From Amphirosellinia nigrospora (lineage: Eukaryota > Ascomycota > Sordariomycetes > Xylariales > Xylariaceae), in NCBI GenBank assembly GCA_004123355.1, contig SCHM01000006.1:1240001-1304000 (forward strand): DNA of 64,000 nt, read 5' to 3'. The notes under the pieces are model-generated. The model saw nothing but the letters and a program-made list of their open reading frames with translations, ran no database searches and had not been told where the DNA came from. Below are positions 23,827 through 35,421 of this stretch, one piece after another. How positions within the stretch are numbered: position 1 is the first letter of the stretch; each line of letters opens with the position of its first letter. The position numbers and the translations under genes are program-made.

Positions 23827-24771
23827 TCAAGCCTCGATAGCCTTGCTCTTCTTTTTTGTTCCACCTTCAGGAGCAGGGCGCGGTTGATGTGGGTAGCACA
23901 CCACCAAAGGCGATGGTGGCGCGGATCAGCGTGTCGAGCTCTTCGTCACCTCGGATGGCCAACTGGAGATGGCGAGGGTGATGCGCTTGACTTTCAGGTC
24001 CTTGGCGGCATTCTAGATAGGCGTCAGCTTTGTCTGTTGTTGCAACGCTTGGTGACATAGCACCAAAACCGGGCTGAACATGTCATGAGACATGTAGGCA
24101 GCAGCGGGAGGAGGACGGGGTGACTCACGCCTGCGAGTTCCAGAACTTCGGCGGTCAAATATTCCAGTACGGCAGTGACATATACGGCAGCCTTGGCACC
24201 CACGCGCATCTTGCCCTGGGTGTTTTGCTTCAGGAACCGCTTCACACGGCCGCAAGGGAACTGGAAAGCAAACGCGTTAGTATCCAGACAAGTGTATGTG
24301 ACGGCTGTAGGGAGCAAGGGCCAATCCATGCGACGTTGTTCACATCAAGGTAATGCAACATGATGTACACTAAAGTTGATGACAATAGGCCCTTCGACGA
24401 CCGTTCCACAAGTCAATATGCCCCATCAAGATGCAGGCAACATGTCCAATAAAGACGGTGAAAACAGAACGAGACGCGAGGAGGTGCAGCGAAACGAGTG
24501 AGCTGTGTTTGTGGTCGACAGAGTTGAGTTGCATTGTGCGCGCGCGTTATTGCATGAGTCGGGCGAGGGGTATAGGTGTAGGTTGAACGAAGCATATATC
24601 AATCGACGATGACATGCAACCAGGATGAATTGTCGACAGCACGCTGAAAATAATGGCATCTTACCTGCAGGCCGGCGCGAGCGGAATGACTCTGCTGCTT
24701 CTTGGGCCATCGACTGCCGTCTTTCCGCCCGAACTCTTCCCGCCAGATGATTTGCCTTTGCCGCCGGCCAT
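23827..24771 (-). CDS. HTZ1: histone variant H2A.Z
   Basis: H2A.Z replaces H2A in nucleosomes flanking promoters. Exon 1 (24771-24665) encodes [17 protein letters not shown] and [12 protein letters not shown] long intron of about 400 bases (24664-24261) follows. Exon 2 (24260-24129) gives [35 protein letters not shown] and TAEVLELAG. Intron 2 is 24128-24013. Exon 3 (24012-23827) gives [40 protein letters not shown] and [11 protein letters not shown], ending [26 protein letters not shown] and the GDEELDTLI acidic patch identify H2A.Z rather than canonical H2A. Four single-base losses, each in a homopolymer (AAA, CCCC, CCCC and a run of A), break the frame. A histone this conserved is unlikely to be a pseudogene, so these are strong evidence of base-calling errors. 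Confidence 0.95.
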
Positions 24772-26900
24772 TGTTGACTACGGTACGGAGATATGACGAG
24801 GAGCCGATGTCGAATGGATGGATGGGACAGCAGCTAGGGAGGCTGGCAATGTGGTTGCGATGGTGTGGATGCAATCGAGGTTGTTGGGTGTCGGTATGGT
24901 CGGTGTTTTCTACTCTGTAATGTTGGCGAGGATGTTTGCGCGTCGGAAGCGGCGAAAATTGTGTTGTTGTGGTTGTTTGGACGACAAGAATCGAGCTGTT
25001 CCCCCAAAAAGGCCAGAGCTGGGAAAATGGAGAGGCGGCGCAAAAATTGCGTATGGGATAGGCAGCGTTACGGCGCAGGTAGTGTACCTACTTACTTAAT
25101 GCAGCGCTACGCACACCTGGATAGGGCGCTATTGTTTGGGGTCGTGGGCTGCAGCCGGGGAAGTTCCAGGGAAGTTCCAGCGCCAGAGTTAGGCTGTTGG
25201 GTTGGGGTGTTCGTCAGGTACGCCCGGCGTGGTGCGGTGAGGTGCAGCAGCGGGCACTAGCTGGGGGATTGCACTGCTGAAGTTTGTCAAGCTGGAGGTC
25301 AGGCACCTAGACAAGCGCGGACCCCGCACCCGTAGGACTGGCTATTGGTGACTGGATGCTAAGCCGTATTTGGGCTTAGGCCGGTAAAACACCGGGCTGG
25401 GGGATAAGCAGTCACGGCATCTCTGAGGGGAGACATCCATACGGCTAGGCGATGCTGTCGAGGAGCAGGCTCAAGCTGAGCCAGAGCTGTTTGAAGTCGC
25501 AAAAGGCATATCGATAGATAAAAAGACAGTGGAATGACTTACATCACAGGCTCCCTTGATTTAGGCCCGGATGCCCGAAGGGGCCTGACTCACCATGGGC
25601 TTCACTAGGCACATCATGATGACCGTGGATGCGCCGCTATGCTTGACCTGTGCTTGATAAGGCCGGAAAGCCTAGGCCGGTCTGATGCTCTCTGAGTTTA
25701 GAGTACACAGACCCGGAAGGTTCCAGTCAGCCCATCCATTCTCGAGGCAAGCAGAGGGCATATCGGGAGTCCGAGGTAGGTTGCCTGATAGGTGAGCCTG
25801 GCCTGGCGTTGTGGTTGTCGCTGCAAGGATCAAATCGCCAGCGACCTCCAAAACCCGGGGAGCGGGCCGCGCCACCAAGATGGATGTGGTGGAATCTCGG
25901 CAGCCGTTCCCAACGTGGCTGACCAGCCAGGCCAGCTGCTATGCACCGCCACAGATAAGACCATAGATAGTCCAAGCTCAGCCTACGTCATATCTGTGGA
26001 CAAGCTATCGAAGAGAACGAAGTGTGTGTAAATGCTTTTAATTCTCATTGCTACGAGCATCACTAAAGAGATAATATCTTATTCGACTACAATTGGATGA
26101 ATGTCACAAACGACCCACTTCCCAGAGAGAATCTCTAACTTTAGGCTGTACCGATAGAAACGGAATGTGTTTTACTGTATTGTGACGAATTGAGGTGTTG
26201 TAAGTCGAAGGAAGTATTGGGTTGGTGGTGATTCTATTATTGGCGTTTTGGAGAAATGTAATCTTGAACTAATAGCGCAAACGCTTACTATCTGTATTGT
26301 AGCAGAAAGGAACTGCTAACCGATGTTTTCGTAGGACTGGTAGGCTAATTGGCATGGCATCCGGTCGGTGAGGGGTCGTTGCGTAAACGTACAAGGGACA
26401 ATTCGTCCTAGATAGGTATATCTAGCTCCTCAATCAAGAGATTCCAAGGCTTATATATGGTAAAACACCTCGTGCCATACGAGAAGATCAATCTGCTCAT
26501 GTACGAGAGATACTACACCAATATTCCTGTACGATGTATCATTGCAGTAGCTTCCATTACAAACATTGCCGTCTTACAGGCCTGTGTCGATCACCAATCT
26601 CATCCCCGCCTTACGTCCATAAAGACTTGGCCTGCGAGTCGTGAATACGAGGTTTTTGGTCGTTATTGCAGCATTATATCCAGTCAAAACGGGCAGTCTG
26701 CTCACATGACGTGATGAATTAAGTGTGTATATAAACGTCTCTGGAATCATCATCAATTCTCTCAACATGTGCTGAGATACTCATCGCTCTACAGCATCCG
26801 TTACTCACACACAACTAACCTCGTTCGTGGCCGCCTTAACTCTCTCATTCACACATTCACCTCACTTCACTCCACCCGTCTACCTACCTCACAAAGAAAG
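24772..26900. other. intergenic stretch
   Basis: Contains the H2A.Z promoter. The 131-codon plus frame at 24865-25260 has no recognisable motif and lies where the promoter should be. No other gene is supported. The region just before 26901 is CT-rich (CTCACTTCACTCCACCC), typical of a fungal transcription start for the next gene. Confidence 0.5.
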
Positions 26901-27562
26901 ATGAAAACCCTCACCCTCCTCCCGCTAGCCCTCCTAGCAACAGGCGCGCTGTCGCAGAGCAGCACCTGCCCATTCAACTACCCGGCGGAGCTAAACTCAA
27001 CCCAGAGCCACAACGGGCTAGTCTTCACACTCGCATCCAACAGTCCAGCCACAACAACCGCGCCCTCCAGCTGCGCGTGAACCCGAACCTCGACGGCGGG
27101 TTCTTCGTCGGGCTAGACGCGTCCTCGCCCGTCCTCCTCGCCAACTTCGCCGACGCGGCGTTCAAGAGCGCGGCGAGGAACGAGCTCAACCAGCTCTACG
27201 ACCTCGGTCCCACGGGGTACCTGAACCTGCGCGACGAGACCAACGGGACGAGCCGGTATACCGTCGGCTTCGTCAACGCCACGACGTGGCCAGGCGAGGC
27301 GGACGCCGAGTGGTATCTGGCTGGCGGGAGCGAGGATGGCACGTATAGCGTCTACCACCGGGAGCCCCTGAACACGGTCAACCGGGTTCGTCCTTTGTCA
27401 GGCGGACCACGATCTCGACCCCGGCCCGTGGTATCAGCTCTTTTATTATACATACCCCAGACGCCAGCGGATTTCCCCGAGTGCGAGTTTGTCGGCGTCA
27501 GGACTACGGTCGGGGCTACGATTTATAATGGGGCGTGTGATATTGGGGGGATTGTGGCATGA
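26901..27562 (+). CDS. secreted fungal protein of unknown function (possibly DUF7907 type)
   Basis: A single-exon protein of about 218 residues. The ATG at 26901 starts a clear signal peptide MKTLTLLPLALLATGALSQS. The mature protein has SSTCPFNYPAELNSTQSHNG, then NNRALQLRVNPNLDGGFFVG, LDASSPVLLANF, NELNQLYDLGPTGYLNLRDE, GTSRYTVGFVNATTWPG, AEWYLAGGSEDGTYSVYHRE, GFVLCQADHDLDPGPWYQLF, then PADFPECEFVGVRTTVGATI and a final YNGACDIGGIVA. Four Cys residues and several N-glycosylation sequons fit an extracellular location. From memory this resembles secreted fungal proteins carrying the DUF7907 domain; I could not verify it. Two or three compensating frame changes interrupt the reading. Role unknown. 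Confidence 0.75.
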
Positions 27563-27860
27563 GAGGGCTCTTTGGGTTGCTCTGAGGATCCGGGAAAGTA
27601 ATATGTTGGTCATCGCTGCGTTTTATGAAATCGAGCTATCGGAAGTGGTGTTTGCTTCACGCTGTATGCAGGGACCAAGTCTCTACACTGTCTGTCACAT
27701 GTTCTTCGTTGGCACCATGTTGCAGCCGCGGCAGAGCGAACGTACTTCCGTCGAAAATCCTTCGACGACTGTGTATTATATAACCATGTAGATATGATAC
27801 AAGACTGATCACTTGTAGCGCTCTTTGTGATAATTGGTTGATAATCCTCCTCGCTCGCCC

Positions 27861-27882
27861 TATATATATATATATATATATA
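27861..27882. repeat. (TA)11 microsatellite
   Basis: A perfect TA dinucleotide run seen directly, about 300 bases downstream of the secreted-protein gene. Confidence 0.9.
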
Positions 27883-28825
27883 GTGAGGCTAATCATCCGA
27901 GCCGATGGGTAGTCCTCAAAGCCGCCAGTGTGGTAATGGGGTGAGGCATGGAGACGTTCATGACTTTGAGTTTTGTAGTGCGATGTTACAGGGAGCGAAG
28001 ATGGTGAACTTTGTCCGAATTTGCGCATAGAGCATATTTTTAGTAGACTGAGCTTGCTAGTCACCGACTCGCTTACTTGAAGGAAGTAGTATCCTCATCA
28101 CGTATTTTTTCTCTATAAAATTACCTTATCTTACAAGCTAATTCACGTCTTACAGAAGTGTGTAGTGTCAATTTCGCAGTCCTCCGTTACATGTTGCGAT
28201 CTCGAGAAGAGATGAGACAAACTCACGTGCGAGCTGCCGGTAGGTAGCCGTCGTTGCCGGACGGCAAACGCACCGAGAGAAACAAGCTTGGCGCACGGGC
28301 ACTGGCGTGTCTTTCAATGTTACATGGTGTGGTCGAGTTTTTTGGTGTATATGTGTGTGGAATGCAATCCTTGTGATATCATATTCCGGGCTAGAGACAT
28401 GGATGGGCGATTCATTAAAACATCACTTATAGCTAATATGTTCTTTTTGCGCCTTTGAAAATATTGAAAGATAATCCTCTTTGCAAAGCATGTATATACT
28501 GCCGTGGCTTCGTAATAACGAAGACGTTGAACGATTTCAAGAGTTATAGCATGGGTATAAGTGGTTGGGAAGATTAGCTCGCCCTTGAGAACTTTCTTGC
28601 CAGCCGGACGAGATAGCGGCAATCGGATTCGAAAAATTCGAGACATGGTGGGATCGCACCGATTGGAGGATCGGTTTGCAGATGCGCGCTGCGGTGGCAC
28701 CACAGCCATCCCCCCGGTCCCAAGGTTACGGGCGGCGGCAGGCGCGGCGCTGAGTTTACCATTATCTTCTGAGACAGCTTGGTATACGTACGGCGTCGGG
28801 TTGGGTTACACATAGGTAGGCGTTT

Positions 28826-29293
28826 TCAACTTGCGGCCGACGCTCTCGTTTTGATCGGTTTATTCGGCGCGTTTGTTGATGGGCTGAGCAACGTTGCAAA
28901 ACGTTCAGATCCTACAGCTGATTTGCATCTGATAGAGGCTGTGCTTCCCATACTTGAAGTTGAATACCACGAAATGTCTACATCTATATAGCTTAAGGGT
29001 ATGACAAGCGGCGGGTTATGACAGATTCCCGACCTTAGCTCGCCGACCTCTTTTGCGAGGTGCTCTGGTGAGATGGCAAGACATGTAGGAAACAAATATT
29101 GCTTAATAAAGGGGTTCATTCCGTTTGGTGAGTGAGGTGCTGATGTTGACGGCTTTAATACGAAATTGCCAAGCCTGATGAAGGCTGAGTTCCGGTTTAT
29201 CGGAACTTGATTGGACCCTAGAACAACACTTCCTTTAATGACGACCATAATTTCGAGCATTTTGAGAGCTCTCCAGGCTGTCCAGGGTCTCAT
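28826..29293 (-). CDS. uncharacterised 155-codon open frame
   Basis: The longest uninterrupted frame in a 6-kb stretch lacking other genes. It encodes segments such as GSNQVPINRNSAFIRLGNFV and SYIDVDISWYSTSSMG. The composition is protein-like, but I recognise no domain, and the upstream sequence shows no clear start or neighbouring exon. Given how often frames break in this assembly, an intact 155-codon frame could be a real exon, yet chance is equally possible. Confidence 0.25.
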   Translation of the reverse strand: MRPWTAWRALKMLEIMVVIKGSVVLGSNQVPINRNSAFIRLGNFVLKPSTSAPHSPNGMNPFIKQYLFPTCLAISPEHLAKEVGELRSGICHNPPLVIPLSYIDVDISWYSTSSMGSTASIRCKSAVGSERFATLLSPSTNAPNKPIKTRASAAS

Positions 29294-32200
29294 AAGGGGT
29301 ACTCACTCACTTGGACAAGAAGCGTTAGGAAGGATTCGTTTGTCGTGAAATGACATAAGTGTCCACAGCTTCGTTGATTATTCCCAATATGGCTAGAGTC
29401 AAGTCTACAGAGCTACTGTATCCAACAAGCGTCGGTGATGGTTCAGAGATCTACTAGGCTGCGGTTACTAGTTGCATTACGTTTTAGCCAAGATAACTAC
29501 TTAACTTGAGCACGAATATATATCTAAGGTATGTAACTAAGGGCGATAGAATATGTATAGGAAACCTACAAGTATAGTACTTAGGTATGGTAACATGGGG
29601 AGGTGTTACGATTACGCGGTGTAACCTGAATGATACATGACACGCCAAAGTGCTGTATATTCAGATACCGTGCTACCGGGTCAGTTTACGCTTGGCCAAG
29701 GCCGTCAGGTTGCATTTGGTTCCAGCCGGCACATGGCTTGACTGTACAATGTCACCCTGGTCAAGCTAACCCCTCTTAAAAAAAGTTGGACCGAAAATCT
29801 TCAACTTTGACATCGGCCATAAGGAAGTACCCGATTGGTTGTGCTGGCTTTATGACAAAGTGAGAAGAAGAGAGGGATGTTGTATTTTGAAAATTGGTAG
29901 GAGCGTTACGGCGCTCAAAGATGCGCTCGCTCGATAGATAGGGGCAAATCTTGAAAGGGGGGAGCTCGAGTTAGAGAGCACTGGGCTGTTTTCGGATTGG
30001 CTGGCTTTTATCCGTCAGAGTGCGCGTGTGATTACGCGTTCGCGCATTGGTTGAAGTCATGATCTGTTCAATGATATCGCACTGGGACCTTAGGGTTGTG
30101 AACGGAATACGCCATGATACAGGGTCGACTTGGTGTCCTATCTGGTAACTGAACAGTAGCAGTAAGAGACAGTAGAAGTGCCAGGTAAGAACACATGATC
30201 CTTATTAGGTTTTGCCTCTCACGGCCACCAGTCAGCATGAAAAAGGGAAGCGTACAGAAAGCTACCAAATAAATTGCGATATGGGTGTATGTGAATGTTT
30301 GGTGCTGTCGAGTGTACTACGTACTATAGGTCAAACAACAGACAATTTTGATGCTCACATACTACCAAGTGGCCAGTCGTGGTAGATGACAGAAAATAGA
30401 TGGCTCAGTTGTCTTAGAAATTAGTTTCGATTTGTTATTGTTGACGAGGTATTTGTTGTTATATGCTGTGTTTGGAATGCTTTTTATTGGATTGGTGCTT
30501 TGTCTCAGTTTGGTAGTACGATTGATAATACTTGCATACCACTTTCTACACAGGTATCAAGGTGCTTATCCAAGTAGCTCTGTCTACTACTATTTAGAGG
30601 ACGAGAAAAAAACATCAGAATAAGGGAGGAGCGAAAGAAGGAAATACCCGAAAGAAAAGAGCAGGTGACTGACGGCAATCGGTGTACGAGTAGCTTTGTG
30701 GAGGGTGGTTGTAGACTATGATGGCGAACTGATTCAAACCCGAATCTGAATACAGTGCAGATTACAGTATCTGGAAGAACTCGAGCCCTGCTCACTCATG
30801 CTGGGGCTTTAATGTGGGCACGCTTCTGGGCCTTACGTGGCAACTGCGGTGAGCTACTTGAGGCCTTAGGGCACAGTGCTTGGAATTCGCAGATATCTGC
30901 CCATGAACGAATGTTTGTTGGCATGGTAGCAAGATGGTTGGCTAATATCTCCATGTAAAAAATGCCTGTGTACCCTGTGCGTTCATAACGCCACGTTAAA
31001 ACGGTTATTTCTAGTCGGTGACGCAGGGTGTCTGATGAAGTGGAACGAAGGTCGCAAAACTTCATCTGACAGCTAGGACAAGGAAGAGCCGATCTAGGGA
31101 TATTGTACCCCGTCAAGATGGGACGACGTAACCTTGTACCAAAATAGACAACTTACAGTTTGAGGGACGAGCCGTTGGAAGCTACTGCTTTTGGTTAATC
31201 TTCATAGCACGTATATTATGGTACGTACCTAATCTATGCAATCGAACAACAATGACATGCCATACACTACATACTTACCACCGTACACTAGAGAAACACA
31301 ACAGTTTTGGTCGGTGTAAAAAGCGGAGTGCGGTATGGAGGAAGCGTCTATCGCTCTCGTCCTCTTCGTCTTTCGTGGTTCTCTTCTAATACTGTACTGT
31401 CCCGGCTTCGCACCCGGTCAACGCTAACACTTGCCCCTAAACTCAATATAACATTAGGGGCGGTCACTCTCACCAACCACTTCACCGATAGCCATTCTCG
31501 CGTGGTGGCCCTGACAAAATAGTTTCCTTGTCGTCGCAGCACAATACCAAGCATCTGGGGGCATCCAGGGATCTAATTTCCTTAATTGGGGAGCAAGAGA
31601 GTATGGGGTTCCTCTCGTTGTCTAGCCACCACCCCCTTGACTACGTGATTATCAACAAGCACATTACCATATTCTGCTGAGAAAGATTCCAGATTGCTGC
31701 CTGTCAACAGCCAGCTTGCCTATTCACTATTATGGAGTGAGATTGGATGGCGAGTTTGCCCATGGCGCTTTGGCTCATGTTCATGGCAAACCACTAAACC
31801 CCCCACCCACCACCGCCACATGCCTCAGCAGCAACCTGTGTCTTGTAATCAAACAAACAGCAGTGGCTTACATCCATTGCTTGATCTGCACCAGCTGAGT
31901 TAGAGTGCGAGGGAGGGTGGCCATGTCATTAGATATCTTTGTCCAATACCACGGATGTTATAGCGGATCTTACACTACCTACGTTATAGGTAAGGTTACC
32001 AGTACTTACACACATCGTCCGTCCAACGAGCTCCCCGCCTTTCAAAACAAGAGCAAAAGGGGGCGGATGAAGACAAAAAAAGAAGGGGAAAAAGCAAATA
32101 CACTACCTAAGTGCTTAAAAGAGGAAGAAAAAAATAATAATAATAAAATAGAAGACGGTCAAGGCTCACGGTACACAGCATAACGTGCATTAGTAGGCAG

Positions 32201-32832
32201 ACAGGCATACAGCAGCCAGCAACAGGCATTGGCAAAGCACAGGCGCAGGCGCAGGCATTCCCCGTGCCCATGTGCCCATGCCCCAATCCCCATCCCCCAT
32301 CCCATTGAAGGCATTGAAGGGGTCCCATCGGGTCGGCCAGCTAATCCCCGTTGGTCCATCTGCCTTAGCGGCCATTTTAATTTTTTTTTTTACCTTGTAC
32401 CCTTTCCCTACCTAACCTAGGTACCTAACCTACCTAACCTACTTGTGCTATCTGATCTTGCTCTGCTCTCGCTGCACACTGCACACTGCACCCAAAAGAC
32501 TTGCTTCTCCACAACACTCAAGCAGGTCAAGCCAGAGGGTGTCAAGTCTCAACGGGCAGTAAAATTTGTCGTGTGCGCTCTTCCCTTTGATTATTGTCGT
32601 CTACTGCACTGGAAGGGGCGCCCATTTTTTTTTTCTTGTTTGCTCTTTGCTCCCGTGCAACATAACCAACAACCAATAACTATAATCTCTCGTCATCTCA
32701 CAAGCCCTACTACCTAACCGCTACCACCACTACTACTACCTACCACTACCACTACCACTCCATGCATTATTTACTATTTACTTACTAACAAAGTACCTAT
32801 ATTCATTCCCTCCCGCTCCCTCCCTCCTACTG

Positions 32833-32865
32833 CCACTCCCACTCCCACTCCCACTCCCACTCCCA
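32833..32865. repeat. (CCACTC)n hexamer repeat in putative 5' leader
   Basis: About five tandem copies of a six-base unit. It lies in the pyrimidine-rich stretch upstream of the Pin4-like gene. Confidence 0.8.
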
Positions 32866-33145
32866 GGCTAATCGATCCTTGCATGTCCTGTCCTGACCGT
32901 GGCTTGTGATCCGCGAACGGCGTGATACACACCTAAGCTGGTTCGGTTTCCTGCATCTGACCGCCCAACCAATCTCTGCTCCTGCTCCCTCCTGCCTGAC
33001 CCTCTCGTCAGCCAACCAGCCTTCTCCATCTCCATCTACATCTCCATCCCATCCCACCAACCTCCATTCCCGATCGACATTCCCGCATTTCAAGCCCGCT
33101 GGTGCTGTTGCCGTTGCTGGTGCTGTGTCCCTTGCTGTCGCCTGT

Positions 33146-33146
<1 letters not shown>

Positions 33147-33176
<30 letters not shown>

Positions 33177-33180
33177 CCGT
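33147..33180. repeat. (GTCGCC)n hexamer repeat in putative 5' leader
   Basis: Tandem GTCGCC units with one GCTGTC interruption, about 290 bases upstream of the Pin4-like start codon. Confidence 0.75.
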
Positions 33181-33463
33181 TCTCGCTCTTTGCTGCGCGA
33201 CCCATCCGTATTTGACTCTGTTCCACATTGGCGACGACGTCCGCTCTGATCTTCTTTTTGTATTGAACTTGATCGTTAGTAGAAACAAGCGTGATTAGGC
33301 TCAGCTATCGTCTGAGCATTGCCGCCCACCATTCACGTCGTCCTCGACTCCAGCTCGCTCACCTTCGCTCAAATACCGTCTGGCCCCAACCAGAAAGCTG
33401 CAGACTACTGGTCACCCGCAGCAGCAGCTGCACCCACCCTTTCATCCACCTCGCCACACAAAC

Positions 33464-35421
33464 ATGAATCGAGGAGATATGTATTATGATTATTCTGCGA
33501 CGGCCGCGCGCTCACCGGGGTCTATGAGGCAGGGATATGCCACCATCGGAGTCCCTCAGGGCTGGGAGGAAGTCGGCAGGGCCAACAACGCCCACTGGAG
33601 TCACATAGCCAGCATATCGGCAATCCCGGGGCATATGGCCACGACGACCGGCTCGGGGGATCCTCTGCGTACGAAGCACTGCAAAGGTATGATCGCATGT
33701 CGCCCAACATGATGCATTCTGGGTATATATGGACAACAACCAAACCTGGGGGTACAATGGGGCTATAGCCACGATGAACGGCCCCATGAACGGCAATAGT
33801 CGGCTGGGTGGGAGAGCTGTCAACAGACGTGCCGCGTTACCATCGGTGAGTACGCCATTTCTCGCTCTACCTGCACTTAACCTAGCCAGGAATACGTGAT
33901 TAATGATAGAACCTAGACCTGGACCGATCAGGGGAATGTAGGAATGCCGGTGTTCGACCCAGGCATGGGCATGAACGGCAGCGAACATGACGTACAGGGT
34001 ATGGGTGTCGACGCCGTGGCATGATGACAACGCCCGCGTCCGCCGATGCCGAACAGTTAATCCCCACGGCCATAGTCATAAAGAATATCCAATTCCAATG
34101 CAGGAAGGAGATTTTGCAAGGTCTCATGGTGTCCATGAACCTTCCGCAGCCGTACGCCTTCAACTATCACTTCGACAAGGGCGTGTTCAGGGGTCTTGCC
34201 TTTGCCAACTTCTCCACTGCGGAGGATACGGCTATTGTCATTCAGAAGATGAATGGGCTGGAGGTGATGGGACGTAAACTGCGGGTGGAATATAAGAAAA
34301 TGCTGCCACAAGATGAGCGCGATCGAATCGACAGGGAGAAGCGGGAGAAGCGTGGACAGCTTGAAGAACAGCACCGCGCACCCCTTCCCATCCATCAACA
34401 GAGCGCTCTCCAGGCTCTTGGTGTCAGCGTCAAGCAGCAGCCCGTTAATTCTCCTTTACGTATGTCTATACCCCCTACCTATGCTAACGTCATTGACGGC
34501 TGACCACGAGTCTAGGCGATGTCGATTTGAACGACCCCGCTACTCTTGAATTCTACACGCAGTTGACGATCTTCAAGAACGATCCAGCTCGCGAGGTCCA
34601 CATCTTCTCCCCGACATCGCCCCGAGCAACGTCGACAGATACATATCTTGGCGCATAATATGGGCTTGGAGCATAGGTCTGTTGGCGAGGCTGATCGGAG
34701 GCAAATTCAAATCATGAAACGGCCAGAGCACTCGCCACCTGTGAATGCACAGAGTCAACTGACTAATGTGTCATGGAAGATCACCGCCGTGGACTCAGCC
34801 GGGCTCCACCTTTGATTTTGCCGAGTCTCGCATGGGCTCAAGTGCCTACCACAGTCTTGGTCGACAAAACCCTACGCTGGAACTTCCTGGTAGCCCAGAT
34901 GGCGGCATACCTAATAATCTCCGTGCTGCCAAAAGCTTTGCGATCTCCGAGCGCACAGTCCAAGCCCTGCGCCTTCGGGTTCCAGTTATGCTGGTCTCGG
35001 AAACGGTCTCGGGGCCCGCTACGATTTCTCCCAAACATCACTAACTACGCCGCCCAACTTGACGCCGACTACAGCACATAACGCTGCTTCGAGTACGGAT
35101 GCTTTGCTATCATCTAACATGAGTTCCCTCGCTCTCGGGTTCGATCCCAATGGCTCTCACATGCGAAGTAGGAGACCCCGGGAGCCATCGGAAGTCAGCG
35201 TCCTAGCGCCAATGGTGCCAACCGCAACGCCCCCGAGAGGCAACCTCGTGGTCCGGAATGGGGGGAAGCAGCTTCTGGATTTACCGGACGTGGCCGTGGT
35301 CATATGCAAAGGGGTAGTGGTAAGTGAAAAATATTGTTCTGCTCCGCGTTGTTCCTATCTGTTTTGGTGCTAATTCCAAGTGAAATGGCAGACTCCTCAG
35401 ACGCTGTCGAAACTCGGGTAG
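33464..35421 (+). CDS. Pin4-like RNA-binding protein with RRM and R3H domains
   Basis: Fungal Pin4/Cip-like proteins bind mRNA and act in cell-cycle and stress control. The ATG at 33464 gives MNRGDMYYDYSATAARSPGS. A Gly/Asn/Met-rich region follows (GGSSAYEALQRYDRMSPNMM, then NGNSRLGGRAVNRRAALPS). An intron (about 33846-33910) leads to TWTDQGNVGMPVFDPGMGMN. The RRM covers SADAEQLIPTAIVIKNIQFQ (RNP2) to GVFRGLAFANFSTAEDTAIV (RNP1) and MGRKLRVEYKKMLPQDERDR. After a second intron (about 34459-34513), DVDLNDPATLEFYTQLTIFK introduces an R3H domain with the R-x3-H signature in PEQRRQIHILAHNMGLEHRS. The C-terminal third is low in complexity, with SADLRAHSPSPAPSG-like and RGRGHMQRGS segments. The 3' end is uncertain: after an intron at about 35322-35391 one frame stops at 35421, another at 35561. 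About four frame changes are crossed. Confidence 0.9.

Larger units (their letters stand above)
27563..33463. other. long intergenic region upstream of the Pin4-like gene
   Basis: Nearly 6 kb without a recognisable gene. The one long frame is 155 codons on the minus strand at 29293-28826 (containing VPINRNSAFIRLGNFVL and SPSTNAPNKPIKTRA). It may be an exon of an unrecognised gene, but I see no start context or partner exons. From about 32400 the sequence becomes strongly pyrimidine-rich on the plus strand, as in long fungal 5' leaders, with CCCACT and GCCGTC hexamer runs. I read the last kilobase as promoter and 5' untranslated leader. Confidence 0.5.

Noticed and set aside
24865-25260. 131-codon plus-strand frame
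   Set aside because: It lies in the expected H2A.Z promoter, and composition is low-information and Arg/Gly/Cys-rich without a domain.
32906-33298. 130-codon plus frame and overlapping 153-codon minus frame
   Set aside because: Both arise from the hexamer repeats (SPSTSPSHP, AVAVAVA or ATATATAT translations) and are not protein-like.
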